Assembly (NCBI GenBank): GCA_037833965.1
Contig: AP031355.1
Coordinates: 31,335,501-31,399,500 of the forward strand
Direction: 5' to 3'
From: Marchantia polymorpha subsp. ruderalis
Lineage: Eukaryota; Streptophyta; Marchantiopsida; Marchantiales; Marchantiaceae
DNA: 64,000 bases
Under the pieces are notes generated by a model that was not told the DNA's origin, did no database searches, and was given only the letters and a program-made list of their open reading frames with translations. A program made the position numbers and the translations under genes. Shown one piece after another: positions 1 through 13,900 of the stretch. Each line of letters starts with the position of its first letter. Within the stretch, counting starts at the first letter, position 1.

Positions 1-3000
1 GAATGTAAATTCAAAATCTGCCGTGATTGCTACTTCGACGCTCTGAATGCTGGAGGTAGATGCCCAGGCTGCAAAGATGAATACAAAAACGATGACGATC
101 ATCAGGATATGCATGGAGGGGAAGAATTGCAGAGCAATTTACCGGAGCGGAGGGCTCTTCCAGGGCCAACGTTCGATCATGAAGATTCAGGAAAGATGGA
201 AAGGAGACTCTCTCTCCTGAAGACCAATAAGCCTCCTCTCCTCATGAGCCAGCAGCATCAGACTGGCGGCGATTCATTCGATCACGCTCGATGGTTGTAT
301 GAAACCAAAGGTACCTACGGTTACGGAAACGCTGTGTGGCCTAAAGATGACTCCTACATGGGTGGTGGCGATGGTGGTGGCGGTAATGGCATGGGAGGAG
401 CACCTCCCCCTTCTTTCAACGACAAAAATCGCCGGCCTCTGACCCGCAAACTTGCTATTGCAGCTGGAGTCATAAGTCCATACCGGTATTGAGTTGATCT
501 CATCCTTCCGCAAAGATTGGTGATAGTTTGAGCAATTTCCCTTGAATGATTACAAGGGACTGTTTGTGAGTGAAGGGTAGTCATGCTTGCATATCAGCTT
601 ACATCGATTCAGGACAAGTTCTCATGTCGTGTTTCACTTTGTGAGCAGGTTTCTAGCGTTTCTGAGGCTCGTGGTGTTGGGCTTCTTTCTGACCTGGAGA
701 ATCCAGAATCCCAACAAAGATGCACTGTGGCTTTGGGGAATGTCAGTGGTTTGCGAAATCTGGTTTGCGTTCTCTTGGATCCTTGATCAGTTGCCCAAGT
801 TATGTCCTGTCAATCGATCGACTGATCTTAGTGTCCTCAAGGATAGGTTCGAAAAAGTTTCTCCAGAAAACCCTCGAGGCCGATCAGATCTGCCAGGAAT
901 GGATGTGTTCGTATCCACTGCAGATCCAGAAAAGGAGCCCCCTCTCGTGACTGCTAACACAATCTTATCCATTCTTGCCGCCGAGTACCCCATTGAGAAA
1001 CTTGCCTGCTACCTTTCAGACGACGGAGGCGCGCTGCTGTCTTTTGAGGCGCTTGCTGAAGCAGCCAGCTTCGCCAGAGTGTGGGTGCCGTTTTGCAGGA
1101 AGCACATTATCGAGCCCCGGAACCCTGAGTCATATTTCCTCACTCGGGGCGATCCCACTAAAGGCAAAGTCCGACTAGACTTTGTGAAAGATCGTAGAAG
1201 GGTGAAGCGAGAATACGATGAGTTCAAGGTCAGGATAAATGGTCTTCCTGATTCGATCAGGAGGCGATCTGATGCCTACAATGCGCATGAGGAGATCCGA
1301 GCTAAGAGGAATCAAATTGAAACCGGGGCTGATCCCTCACAGCCACTTAACGTTCCCAAGGCTACATGGATGGCGGATGGCACCCACTGGCCAGGCACGT
1401 GGGTCATTTCTGGCAAGGAGCACAGCCGTGGTGACCATGCGGGTATCATCCAGGTCTGTTCAAATATTGGCCATTGACATTAAGGAAATTTAGCAGGATG
1501 TATATCAAAGTGAACTTGCGGTTTCAATTCTCTAGATTCTAAGGAATTGAAATAGATCTGCTGACCAGATGTATGATTTATTCAGGTAATGTTGGCACCA
1601 CCTGGGAATGAACCGATAATGGGAAGTGCGGACGAGGAGAACCTGATCGACACTAGCGACATTGACGTTCGCTTGTCAATGCTAGTTTACGTATCTCGTG
1701 AGAAGAGACCTGGTTACGACCACAACAAGAAGGCCGGAGCCATGAACGCTCTGGTCCGAACCAGTGCAATTATGTCCAACGGACCCTTCATCCTCAATCT
1801 GGATTGTGATCATTACATATACAATTCACTGGCAATGAGAGAAGCCATGTGTTTCATGATGGACCGCGGTGGCGACCGAATCTGTTACGTCCAATTTCCC
1901 CAGAGATTCGAGGGCGTGGATCCTAGCGATCGATACGCAAATCGTAACACTGTATTTTTTGACGTCAACATGAGAGCCTTGGATGGTCTTCAGGGTCCAG
2001 TCTACGTAGGAACTGGATGTTGTTTCAGAAGAATAGCACTCTACGGATTTGATCCTCCCAGAGCTCCCAAGGAACACAGTTGCTGGAACTTATGTTGCGG
2101 CGGAGACAAGAAAAAAAATAGGAAGAAGAAGGGAGCCAAAACCAAAAGAGAAGTTGAGGTGGCAAATCTCAACGGGGTACACCATGAAGACGATGACGGC
2201 GAGTCTCGGGGCCTCCTACCCAAGCAATATGGGCAATCGATGGCTTTCGTGACCTCTATACCTGTAGCGGAGTTTTCTGGAAGACCTCTGGCTGACCAGG
2301 GCATAACCAATGGTAGACCTGCTGGTTCTCTGACTGGACCTCGTGAGCCTCTAGATGCCGCAACTGTAGCTGAAGCTATCAATGTGATATCGTGCTTCTA
2401 CGAGGATAAGACCGAGTGGGGACAACGAGTAGGGTGGATTTACGGATCGGTGACAGAGGATGTGGTGACCGGGTTTCGGATGCATAATCGTGGTTGGAAG
2501 TCCATATACTGTGTCACAAAACGAGATGCTTTCCGAGGAACTGCGCCCATCAACCTTACAGATCGACTTCATCAGGTGCTTCGTTGGGCTACTGGATCTG
2601 TCGAGATTTTCTTCTCCAGAAACAATGCTATCTTCGCAAATTCCCACATGAAGATTCTACAACGTGTTGCTTACCTAAACGTCGGCGTTTATCCTTTCAC
2701 GTCTATTTTCTTGATAGTTTACTGTTTTTTGCCTGCCCTTTCTCTCTTCTCCGGACAGTTCATTGTGCAGAGCCTCAACGTAACGTTCTTAGTATACTTG
2801 CTCACCATCTCCGTTACTCTCTGCCTGCTCGCTATTCTCGAGGTTAAGTGGTCGGGCATCACTTTGGAAGAATGGTGGAGGAATGAACAGTTTTGGGTCA
2901 TCGGTGGAACTAGCGCGCATCTTGCAGCTGTGCTTCAAGGTTTACTGAAAGTTGTTGCTGGTGTGGACATTTCTTTCACACTTACATCGAAGTCCGGAGG

Positions 3001-3358
3001 AGATGATATCGACGATGAATTCGCAGATTTATACGTAGTAAAGTGGACGGCCCTGATGATTCCGCCCATCACCATTATGCTCGTCAACTTGATTGCTATA
3101 GCAGTGGCGGTATCGCGAACCTTGTACAGCACAATTCCACAATGGAGTAAGCTAGTTGGAGGAGTGTTCTTTAGTATTTGGGTGCTGACACATTTGTATC
3201 CCTTTGCCAAGGGTCTCATGGGAAGAAGAGGTCGCACTCCCACAATCGTGTTTGTGTGGTCTGGTCTGTTGGCTATTGTAATTTCGCTTTTGTGGGTGAC
3301 TATTAGCCCTCCTGTGGACAGCCAAGGGTTGGGAGGTACAGGCTTCCAGTTCCCTTGA
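1..3358 (+). CDS. Cellulose synthase-like D (CSLD) protein, 5'-truncated by window edge
   Basis: Exons 1-485, 649-1453 and 1586-3358 (GT-AG introns of 163 and 132 bp) give 1020 residues. The first base is already in frame within the RING-like zinc finger, with Cys at visible residues 2, 7, 10, 21 and 24. By comparison with the downstream paralogue about 165 N-terminal residues lie outside the window. GT2 processive glycosyltransferase hallmarks are all present: DD near 286-287, DCD near 503-505, TED near 720-722 and QVLRW near 760-764. Two N-terminal and about six C-terminal membrane segments flank the catalytic domain, and the protein ends GTGFQFP. CSLD proteins are membrane beta-1,4-glucan synthases acting in tip growth and cell-plate formation (family knowledge). 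A basic, Lys-rich stretch followed by an acidic one in the variable region differs from the paralogue at 22997. The reading frame is open throughout, so I infer a functional gene. CSLD rather than CESA is chosen from the long N-terminal region and the FQFP end. Confidence 0.95.
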
Positions 3359-6300
3359 TTATAATGTTCGAGCTAAATTAGTAGAAACTTTTAACTCTTG
3401 TACCGCCGCAAGCTTACGAGCTCAAGATCGAAAAGCTGCTGTTGGACTGAAGCCCGCTAGCACTGCTCGTCTTGAGTGGTTACCGTTATAGTACTAGCTC
3501 TTAGGTGGTGGAGAATATTGCTCATGACAAATTGTTGGCCACGATACATGGATGGTTACCAAACAACCCCTATCTTAGTCCTGTGGGGGGAGGAGTTAGG
3601 GACGAGATCCCCTCAGATCCATCCGCCGGCCGAATTGCCGAAGTTGCCGTATAGTGGGATCCTGGTGCAGATTTTACCGTGAGAACGTATGAACGCTAGG
3701 TAGAAACTACCCAAGTGCTACAGTGTGTGTAAATGTAGAAATAAAAAACATGATCTGTTCAAACAATTCTGTCGTAGCCTACTCGCTTGTGCCGAGTTTG
3801 TCAAAAGTTCTAGTCGTTCACTTCTAGCGAGAAAACGTTGATCATCTAGACCGGATGTGTACTCGCTACCCTCCGAAGTTCTACCTGCAAGTAGTGAAGC
3901 CTCTGACTCGGAGGTAGCTCAGTCGAATCAGTTCTACACTAGAGAGCAGGCCCAGAGACACGCAACTTTATCTCTTCTGATTAATTAAGCATTGCTTCAA
4001 TTAAATTGAAAACTGCGATCGATCTTCAAGTACTCCTTACATAACAAATTTGGAGTGGGACTCATCCTTTAATCAGTTCCAACAGCCTAGCGGTCTCCTA
4101 TCAACTGTTAGGAACAATTTTCGAACCTGTTGGACATGCATCCTTTCCTCTCTCATATATAAGTCATCAAAGGCGTAATGCAATACGCCGATTTGTTATA
4201 GGTCGAACATCAGTAGTCAACATTTTTTTTCAGGATTCAGTGGGAAGCCAGAAGGAAAGTAATCTTCATATTCTTCAGTTATGTGTATTATTCCTTTTGA
4301 AGTATTTACATTGTATAATTAATAATAAGTTTCAAGTACACAAACTTTTTCTTTTGAACATGTTATTCGCAAAGGCCATGTACCAGTTGTAAATCCCTCT
4401 CACAAACGAAACTGTCATCCCTCGATTAGTAGATAAACTATTCCATTGATTGAACATGGATAGTGAAAGCAATAATTGCTTTCGGAAATGGGACTGGGAT
4501 TTACTTGCATCCGTATGACTGTTGGTGCAAAAAGGCACAACTGAACTCAATTAAGAGTATAATCAGGATAAATGACTTTAAACAAAATTTAGCGATATCT
4601 CAAAATTAAATAGGACATTTTTTTCATATCGAGGTGATATATCACAAAATGACACCTCAAGATATGTCAAAATTTGATTAAATTGATCATCTATTTATAA
4701 TGATGATTAAGTACGTGAATCCTTTGTCGAAAATCTCTATATATATATATGGGTATAAATTAGAGAAGCTATCTATTTCCACTACATATATGAATCGACA
4801 AAAAAATTTCAAAATCACTTGCATTCATTTGCGTGCAAGTGGTATTTATTATGAATATGATATTTCTTTTGTAAAAAAATTTAAAAAAATATTTTGAAAA
4901 TCGCATTAATTATCATGGACACATATTCTATAAAGTGAACTTCAAAATTTGAAAATTATCTATACATAAAAGTATTGAATAAGTTACAAATTGTAATGAA
5001 ATATGTATTCAAGAATATCTTCAATAATATGGCAAGTTGAACTCTTATAGTAAAGCTTTACTTTTATTTCACACATGGTTCATTAAAAAATATGTGTATT
5101 ATTATCAAATATTTATTCCATAAAAATTGCATGAGTCTATTTCATCTAACTGCTCAGATTTAATATACTAAATTTCAATAATAATAAAAAATTTGTAATT
5201 TTCTTGCATATTTCACTAAGTTTTAGGGGTTTACTTAATCTCATTGAATTGAAAAGCCTAAATAGCAATGACAAAGGCGTTTTGGAATTTAATGAAGATG
5301 TTGAAGGATCACATGCACATCACACATAAACAACAATATTTACCCAATAACAATCAATCTGATGATTGCCATGTACTTTTCAACCACAATAACCTAAATC
5401 TAATTAACAATGGTTTGTGCACTCTTTCAATGCATTCACTTCAAACAACTCTATGAAATGACAAGAGCAATATAGTATAATTAAAAAATTTCTAAGAATT
5501 TATAAACTATTCATGACAACTCTTTCATTATTATCGTGCACGGAATAAAGATACATGTATAAGTGAAAGTCTGAGAACCTTAAAAACACAATAGCTATAT
5601 GTGTCCGTTCTTCATGTATCCACGTTACTTGCAAGATTGCAAAAAAAAAATAATTTAATTTTTTATGCAAATCTTCAGAATTTCATAACGAAACTTCAAT
5701 AGAACCAAGTAATCGATCATATAAATTCTAGCTGTTTGTATGATTTGATTAAAAAAAGCTTAGAAATTTTTACAAGATTCCTCATACTGATAAACCCATA
5801 TGTAAGAATAACATTGCATCTCAAATTTCACTCATAATCCTTATTCATGTCAACGTCAGTGAAAATGAACTTCATTGAACCTGTAAAAGTAGCCGAAGAC
5901 AATAAAGATCCAATTGCGTCATTGATAGATGAATTCACAAAGCTCCCATGTGTCTAGTCTCCAATAACTTCACAATGGTAAACATGTCACATACAGTGCG
6001 ATTATCGAGTTCAAGTTGTTCACTTACAATGTTAACGCCCAAAGAGTCATTCCTCTAGATTGTACTAGTTATAAGAGAAGCTTCCTGTACAGCCATTGCT
6101 CTTTTCTCGACTGCAGGAGATATTGATCTCTATCGCTAAATGGAAACAAATTTCCTAAATATGGTTGTAAAATTAGAATACGTTATTATGAAATGCAGTG
6201 AATGTGGATGTATGACTGGGTCTCCCATGTTCCAGGATGTAAATTACACTAAGGAGTGGAGCAGAAAGAGGTCACAATTGACAAAGGCAAGGGTCGTAGA

Positions 6301-6703
6301 ACAGGAGACGTCATCCAGTTGATGAACTGAATAAACTCGAGAAGTCGTTCGCTCCAGTCAGGTCCCGTCCTCGAATGTATTTATTTAGACTGATCAGGCA
6401 AGAGCCCATTCAACCGGCCCCACTAGGAAACAACTGTCCCTATTACCCAGTTTGCCCTGCTTGGCTGCCAGCCACCGGCCCTCCGTGTAGGGAGGGGCCC
6501 TCCTCCCTCCGCTTACAAGGGAGCTAGGGGTGGTGGAGAACAGGGTTTCAGTCTCGAGTAAAGAAGTTGAAGAAAGGGATCTGGAACAAAATAGGCAGAA
6601 GAGAAGAAGAGTGGCTACAGCAGACTTGTGTTTTAAGAGCGAATTGGAGAGGAAGAGATCGAACACATCAGAGGAGCCAGGGATCGAAGCTAGCAGTGCA
6701 AAG
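3359..6703. other. Intergenic region, CSLD to COX5B
   Basis: This stretch starts with the CSLD 3' flank, which has an AATAAA at about 3741 that could serve polyadenylation. It becomes strongly AT-rich from about 4560 to 5900 and returns to mixed composition before COX5B. Short ORFs of 60-127 codons occur, but none resembles a known protein or shows coding character. I see no intact mobile element here, although the AT-rich core has the look of old decayed repeat DNA. The last 200 bases before 6704 probably hold the COX5B leader. Confidence 0.5.
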
Positions 6704-8941
6704 ATGTTTCGTTGCGCAGGCAGCAGGGTAGCTCGGCTCTTATCATCTCGAGGGTCGTCGGTGGCTCCAGCGGTCACCCGCCAAAGTGCAGGTGGTGCTT
6801 GCTCTGTAGTCCAGCAGCGATCTGTCTCTTCTCCAGGATGGCTGAACCCCAGATTTGCTCTGAATGGAACACATGGTTCAGGTTAGAAACCTTCCAACTC
6901 ACAGAAAGTTTGCATGCAAGGTTGTCATCCTTACAGTCTCGCCGGTTCTTGTTTCCTAGCATGGTGTTTTCTGTAGTCGAAGCATGGTAGTGAGACTTTG
7001 GCGTGTAAATCACCCCGTTACTTTTCTCGTGAGAGTTGTAGGTTTTCAAATTTTCTGCTTATAACAAATACATCTAGATTGCTGCATCCCGCTCTTATGT
7101 ATTCAATCGCGAATTTTCAGTTTCTAGAGATCCGTTCACCCGGATCCTGTGGTTCTTCTCTCCCCTTGATCCATGTGACAGCCACTTCGGCATATTCATG
7201 AAGCATCTCGGGATTTTGATGAACGCTTGGTTTTGTTGATTCTGATTCAATCTTCAAATGGCAAATTCTTAGTCTCAAATTTGGGTTGGAAATTGTGGAC
7301 GATCTTTATGCTGATTCTAAGGATCTATTTAAGTCACACCTGGAAATTGGTACTTATCGCTAAGTTCTATGAGATCAACTGTAAATAACATGGTTACTCA
7401 CAATAGAGATCTTGCCCACCGTACTTTCAAGCGTGTATTTTGGATTAACAATCTCCTCATCATCCTGTAAGCTTTCGCAAAATTGCAAGGATTTTGCGAA
7501 AGCTTACTAGAATAAATATCTTCTCCATTGGTCGACAGGCTGATCGTTTCCTACAGCTTTGTCTCGTGTGCACTGTTTTTTTCCTGATTCATTTCCAATA
7601 GGTTCTACGTCTTCAGATAAGCTTGCATCTTATTTCGTGCCTATCAGGTCATTGGTGGTAAGTGCACTACGGTCCTTGTGCCCATATTAGCCATATCTGT
7701 GTGCCCTACCTCAAGAGCACTTAATCTATGTAGGAATTATTGTCTAGAAAGAGGCTGAAAATTGTGATTGTGCAGGCGCATCCGGTGACTTCGGCATCGC
7801 CACGGGTATGGAGCTGGAAGAATTAGAGGCTCAACAAAAGGTCACGCCACTACCTGTCGCTATCTCTGACCTTTATATTTGTGGAATCGCACAGTCACGT
7901 TCATAAATTCTCGCACTGATATTTGGTATATCGCAGGGTCTGAAACGCTTTGACCTTGATGCTCCTCGTGGACCCTTTGGAACCAAGGTAGGGCGACCTT
8001 TTTCAAAATTATTGAATAAATATCCTGTTAGGTCCTTTGTGATCCTTGTACAGTAGGAAGCACTCCACTGTTTGTTTGATTCGTAGTTGTGTCAAGAGCA
8101 TGTCAATGTGATTGTAATACTGTTTTGGACCAGCTCGATCTAGAACAACACTTTCGTTGTAATTACCTGTGGTATGATCTTCTTTATTAGGCAGCAAATG
8201 CATTCGTAAGTCTGTTGATGCTTCTTGTCAGTACTCTATGGTCTTTGAAGGCTGGAAAGTTATGACCTCAGGATCAATTCAAAGAAATATGAATCCTTGA
8301 TTTCGTGATTATGTGCAGGCTGACCCTGCTCTTGTAGAATCTGTCTTTGACGAGCGAATTGTGGGCTGCTCTGGAGGAGTTGGTGGTTAGTATCTTTCCT
8401 ACATTGCTGCTCATTTCATGGAGTTCTTTTTCTTTTTTAGAGTGACCCTAGTGATCAGATAGGAGCTATTTTCTTTGAAGCTTGAAGAAGACATTGCCAG
8501 GTTTCGAGATTTTCGAACATATCGAATACCTCACAAGTTACCTCGATGTCTAGCTTTAGGAACTTCAAATTCTCAAGCTGGAAATTTAGCTTTGGTTTTG
8601 TTGGGAAGATAATGATCAATTTGCTATGCTTTCCAGAGGATGAGCATGATGTTGTCTGGTTCAAGCTGAAAAAGGGCGAGGATTACGAGTGTCCAGTCTG
8701 CACTCAAGTATTTCAGGTAAACGTTTCACCTATAAACAGGAAAGTAGTTACTAATCAATCTTCTACTTTTGAGCTTGGATCAACACTCTTTTGCGTTAGT
8801 TGTACGTTGTTTTCTATCTTTCACATCTTTTTATTTTGTACACCAATCGTACTTGTCAACTTACACTTCATAACGGGAACGTTTAATGTTGTGCAGTTGA
8901 AAGTTGTGGGAGAAGGTGGAATGCCAGGTGCCCACCATTAA
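6704..8941 (+). CDS. COX5B: Cytochrome c oxidase subunit 5b, mitochondrial
   Basis: Six exons (6704-6881, 7776-7840, 7937-7987, 8319-8385, 8637-8716, 8897-8941) with GT-AG borders join to a 161-residue protein ending in GAHH. The N-terminus (MFRCAGSRVARLLSSRGSS) is Arg/Ser-rich without acidic residues, as expected of a mitochondrial presequence. The mature part carries the COX5B zinc-ribbon signature: Cys115 in a VGCSGG stretch, EDEHDVVWF from 121, and CPVC at 139-142. The product is a nuclear-encoded matrix-side subunit of respiratory complex IV that binds zinc (family knowledge). An in-frame ATG at 6530 would add 58 residues rich in Glu and Arg. I reject it because it would bury the presequence, but the sequence alone cannot exclude it. 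Intron 1 is about 0.9 kb and holds a perfect 17-bp hairpin. The gene sits between the two CSLD paralogues and has no functional link to them. Confidence 0.93.
7467..7507. repeat. Perfect 17-bp inverted repeat in COX5B intron 1
   Basis: The arms at 7467-7483 and 7491-7507 (left arm GTAAGCTTTCGCAAAAT) are exact reverse complements around a 7-base loop. The structure lies within COX5B intron 1 on the transcribed strand, so the pre-mRNA could fold there. The arms are too short for a typical plant microRNA precursor. A small inserted palindrome or a template-switch event is the simplest explanation. Confidence 0.9.
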
Positions 8942-10999
8942 TACTTATGTCTGCCAACATTTATCCAGGGGTTGAAGACGCACAGAAGCTGTTCTTTTCA
9001 AAAAAATTCTGAGGAATAAGTGTCTTCGAGGGCATGTCATTTTTTTCTTACGTTGAAAGGTTTGGAATGATCATAGCTGGGCTTTATTGCACTGCCGCTG
9101 AACCACCATGTCTCTCAGTGTTTTATTGACACCCATCGAGACCGTAAACCCTATAAAGATTCATTGTCCAGAGCTTTCAAAGCAGAAGTTGAAACACCTG
9201 TCGAATGGACATGGGTAGTGAGTGAAGGCTTCTCGAGTGGATCAAACGGGGCAAACTCTGAAACCTCGAAGTGGGAATGATCTCATTTACAGTCTTCTGA
9301 AGCTCCCGTAATGTGCAGCAGAAGCCTCTTCTTACCCTCAGTTTTGCCATTTTTGTAAAGATGAGACATAATGAAAGATACCAGTGGGAGTTATGAGTTA
9401 TGGGAGTCAGTGGTAGCCTTCTTGTACACTGTCGGTTTGAGTGTTACGAAACTTGTCGTATTGGAAATGTTGCTGAAAGTTTGCTAGCTTTACGTTTCTC
9501 ACTCGTTTTCTTCGTTTGAATGCTCGGCCTCACATTCTAGAACGCAAGATCTTGGAGGGTCATCTCTCCTCGATTCTTCCTTTGTTATTGTGGCTAACAT
9601 TTCTCTAGACCAACATCTGTGTTGTGTCGCTACTTGTACTGATTACTTTGGGTTCAACTTCTAAGTCAACTTACCAGTACATAAATTTTACCGGCGCTGT
9701 TATGGTTAGGCCATGGGTAAGAGAACCATATGTTATGGATTGTGCATCTTTTGTCCGTAAGAGTAGGTACGTAACTAACGTTAAATATGATGTAACTTTG
9801 TCGGAGTATTAGCGGGTCGGTATAGCTGGAGTCTGTAGCCCACATCTAGAGGCTCACATACTGTGATCATTGAGATATAATCTCATTCTTAAGGTTTTAG
9901 TGGTTGAAACACACGAGTCTCTCTTGTAGTTTGGAGGCAGGCATGATCAGAACATGCGAAGAAGGAAAGTCATTGACGAAAGTGAGGTCTGCTGTTTTAA
10001 GCATGGTTGGCTTGTCTGGGATAAAGACCTTAGGGAGGTGGGACGTTCTGTGCTGTGCCACCATGTTTTTTTATCTGTGGTGAAGCAATTGTTAACCCAA
10101 AAGTCGTCTCTATATTTGCATTATCGGAATGTTTAATCCCGTGAAGGGAGTGGTGTTTTGAGAAATTAGACAGAGACAAGAATAGAACTGTCTTTGAGGA
10201 GACGTGAGTACAACACAATGTAACAGATGAATTTTAATTCGAGGTTATGTATACTATGTTAAGTCTCTAGTGTCATGGTCTATTACTGAGGTTCTAAATT
10301 CATCTCGTGTGAACTTTTATCGAGCTAAAATGTACGCTTCAATGATTATTCAATATCTGTATTGTATTATTAGTAATTATCAATTCTAGTGTGAGCTTGC
10401 GTATTTTCATTCAAGGGTCATTCCTGAACGTTGTATTTTATTTAGTAGAGATTTATTCTTCTCGTATACTAGTCATGATGAGTCTCCCATTTTCGTCTGT
10501 CAGGTTAAGTTGGATTTCAAATTATGATGTCAATAGTCAGTCAAGCTGCGGGAATAATGTTCCAGTTTTAGCTCAATGTCGATCATCCCCAATATCCTGA
10601 AGTATATTCGTAAATGCAACAAATATTTTCCTATCCTGTCTACACTTTCGGAGACATAATTTACTACATGTCCCTAGGCTTAATTTTTGAACTCAAGTAT
10701 GCTTCTAAGTGGGTGATTACCCTCTCGTATCACCGTGTAGAGTTTGATATATCATGCTCTAGCGGATTCACCCACACGAAGATTACACCTTGGATGGTAC
10801 GGTATATATCTAGCAAATGAATACAATCCTTAAGTATGTTTCATGTTTGCTGTGTTACTGCATGACAGAACTCCGTCTTAGTCTCTCGTTACACATCTAG
10901 TGTGATCACCGCTTCTTACAGGAAGTACTTTTGCAAACATTAGATTTGCTTGGATTTAACTTTAATAATCGTTCGTGTCCATTGTCGGATATGTAAACA
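8942..10999. other. COX5B 3' flank and intergenic DNA
   Basis: Mixed-composition DNA with the COX5B 3' UTR at its left end. ORFs of 60-69 codons near 9624, 9954, 10391 and 10614 have no recognisable similarity, no splice context and no codon bias like that of the real genes. No repeat or element boundary could be identified. Confidence 0.45.
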
Positions 11000-13900
11000 A
11001 CATTTTACAAGAACCCAAAAGTCTTTGCCAAATGTTGTTTATGTGTACTGTATGATCTGAGTGAATAGATTAACTTACTTGTCTGAGGACTTCATATTCA
11101 GTGGAAAACTACCAATTGGGGTGGAGGTGAAGCACATTTACTCACGAAAACAACAACAGATACGAAGCGTCCTTCACGAAGTACAAATGTGAAAAACTAT
11201 ACAATCAATGTGGACCTTGAGTACATAAGCAATAATTTCTTTCAAATAAATCTACTATTTCTTGGTGGTTTATTATTGAAATGTACTATCCGATTTTAAA
11301 ATCTGTCTTACAAATCACATTTTAATATCAAGTGAGGTATGTTTTTGTTACAGCAATCCATGTTCACGTTTTTTCATAACAAGTAGTGATGCTTAGTACC
11401 CATATAAATATTCTTTTGATCAATAATTGAACATTGATTGACTCATGCTACATGAACGATTGAATTGAAAACAATCTAGAGACTATGGTATTCAAAATTA
11501 CATGTATTAAAAATTACATGTACCACCTCGTTGATTCAAATGAATAAAGGAAAACAAATGGAAGATACAATCATCATAAGTCAATTACTACATTAGGTAA
11601 AGTAATCAAAGATAAGAAGGAAGCAAAACACCAAATCGTAAATCTGTTTATGAACGTTTATTTCAATCTCTGTATTACACACCATCTAAAACAAAACTTA
11701 GAGATGTCTAATGTAGAAAATATAAAACTCTGCAACATTGAGTAGATGTTCGATATCAAAAGCAAATGTTAATACTCAGCCTCGTCACAACAGTAGATAT
11801 ATCTGAAATATAAATATTTCAGCAAGTTGATTGGTAAAACACATGATAACAGAACTTTATTGGAAATTGATATTGTGAAGTTGAAAGATGTAATCATGTA
11901 CATCCCACTTGCAAAGAAATTGCATCACATTTTACAGAAAATTCAATTATTTACTTGGTCTGAGAAAAAAAACTTCATTTAACGTATTCAAAAAATTTAA
12001 AAAAATAAAATTTATCGCTTCATCAATTCCAATTTTTTGAAATTGATAAAGTAACTATTCATAATATATACTCAATTTTTTTTCTACAAAAATAGAATTA
12101 ATACAGATCTATAATAAAGCTATCAAATTTTATACTAAATAAGCTTTTATTTAATAAAAAAAATTTAAATTAAATATAAAAAATTGAACATTTAGCTTAT
12201 TCTAACACATTAAATTAACTATATACATTGGAATTTTTATTCGAATTTTTAAATGAATGAAAATGGGAAAAAAATCTGATTAAGACTAAATATTAAATAA
12301 CATTACTAGTTTTGAAAATAAAAATATTTCTTAGTACAAATATCAAATTCTAAATCTTAAATGTATTTTGAAACAATTGATTCACTTCAATGGATTATAT
12401 TTCCAAAAATATTATATTGAGTTCCGTTGCAAATAAATTTTGACGTAAATGTTTTTCTACAATTTGTAGAATTTGCATTCCCATACTTATGATTCAAAAC
12501 ATGATTGTAAATTACTATATACTTACTTCATTCTATTCGCAAACGAACAGAAATACATTAATACTCATGTTTTAGATTTGTTATATGTAAAGTCTTCTCA
12601 AAACTTTCAAGATTCAAACACCACAATCATAGCTGGTCATATAAATATATGATTCATTTCACAAAGTTAATGTTCTCATTCATTTAGAAGATTAAGGTAT
12701 ATTTTATCAAAAGATAAGATCAGACATATAGTGACATTCAACCTATATAAACTATAATTACATAGCTAGATAGGTCTATACATAAATATACACCTAACAT
12801 TAACGATATCAATATATCATAAATAAATATGAATTCATTTGATGAAAAAAATAATTTTAGATACCCATCCTTAGAATATAAAGAATCAATTTTAAAACAA
12901 AATAAATAAAAAAACTTCAATCATTGAAATAAAACATACATATATTTAAATATACATAGAATGTTATACTTAAAACTCTAGTTACTTTTATAGGTCTCGA
13001 TAATAAAAGGAGGTGTGAATAAAAAAATGTGATGAAATAATACCTAATCTTAATGTTATATACTTTTCGGATTATATTATTTTTCATCATTTTGTACATC
13101 AAAATTTCGATATCAAGAGAAATTAAAAAATACAGATTTGTTTGGTATGCATCAATCAACTCTATATTTTATTCTATATTGTTTGTGGTTTTTGCTTGTT
13201 TTTATGTTTTTCAGCCTTTTGATTCTTTTGGTACCCCGGGCTTGGTCTATTACCATTACCATATATGAATACGAAATATTGCATTCGGGTTTCTTAAGAG
13301 ATAAGTTAAAATAAAGTTGACAAACCTCATATTATAAACTAACCATAACTACAAATATTGAATATAAAATAATTATTATATTCAAAAAAATGTTTCAAAT
13401 TCAAATTCATAGATTACATAAAATTTGGAATTTCATTATAACACGTGTCTTAGGCATGAGCTATTTTTTTTCATTCAAACTATTGGAAATTTTTTTATCT
13501 TATATTTTCATGTATTTATTGTAAATATTTAAAATTAAAAATAAATATTATAATAAATAACTTTTACATATGCTAAACTCATTTTTAACATTCCGAAATA
13601 ATATTTTTGAATCACAAAATTGTTGGTAATATTCAATATAATTTTCATAATACTTAACTTGATGGCTTTGAAGACTTGTTCTATTTTTTGTACCATGTTG
13701 AAGTATATAATTTTTTATTGGATTATTACTATGTTATGATGTGTTTTGACTACACAACCATAAAATGTTATCTCAAAATCTTGATAATCAATAATGAAAT
13801 ATTAAATATATTATTAGTAGTCTTTTACATAATTATTGATGATTTCCAATGTCTTAAATTGTATAATGTTAACACAAAACTAGCTTTAAAATTTTCTTGA

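Noticed and set aside
2041..2382. 113-codon minus-strand ORF opposite CSLD exon 3, with equivalents near 25428-25817
   Set aside because: Present in both paralogues only because the sense proteins are conserved; low-complexity shadow.
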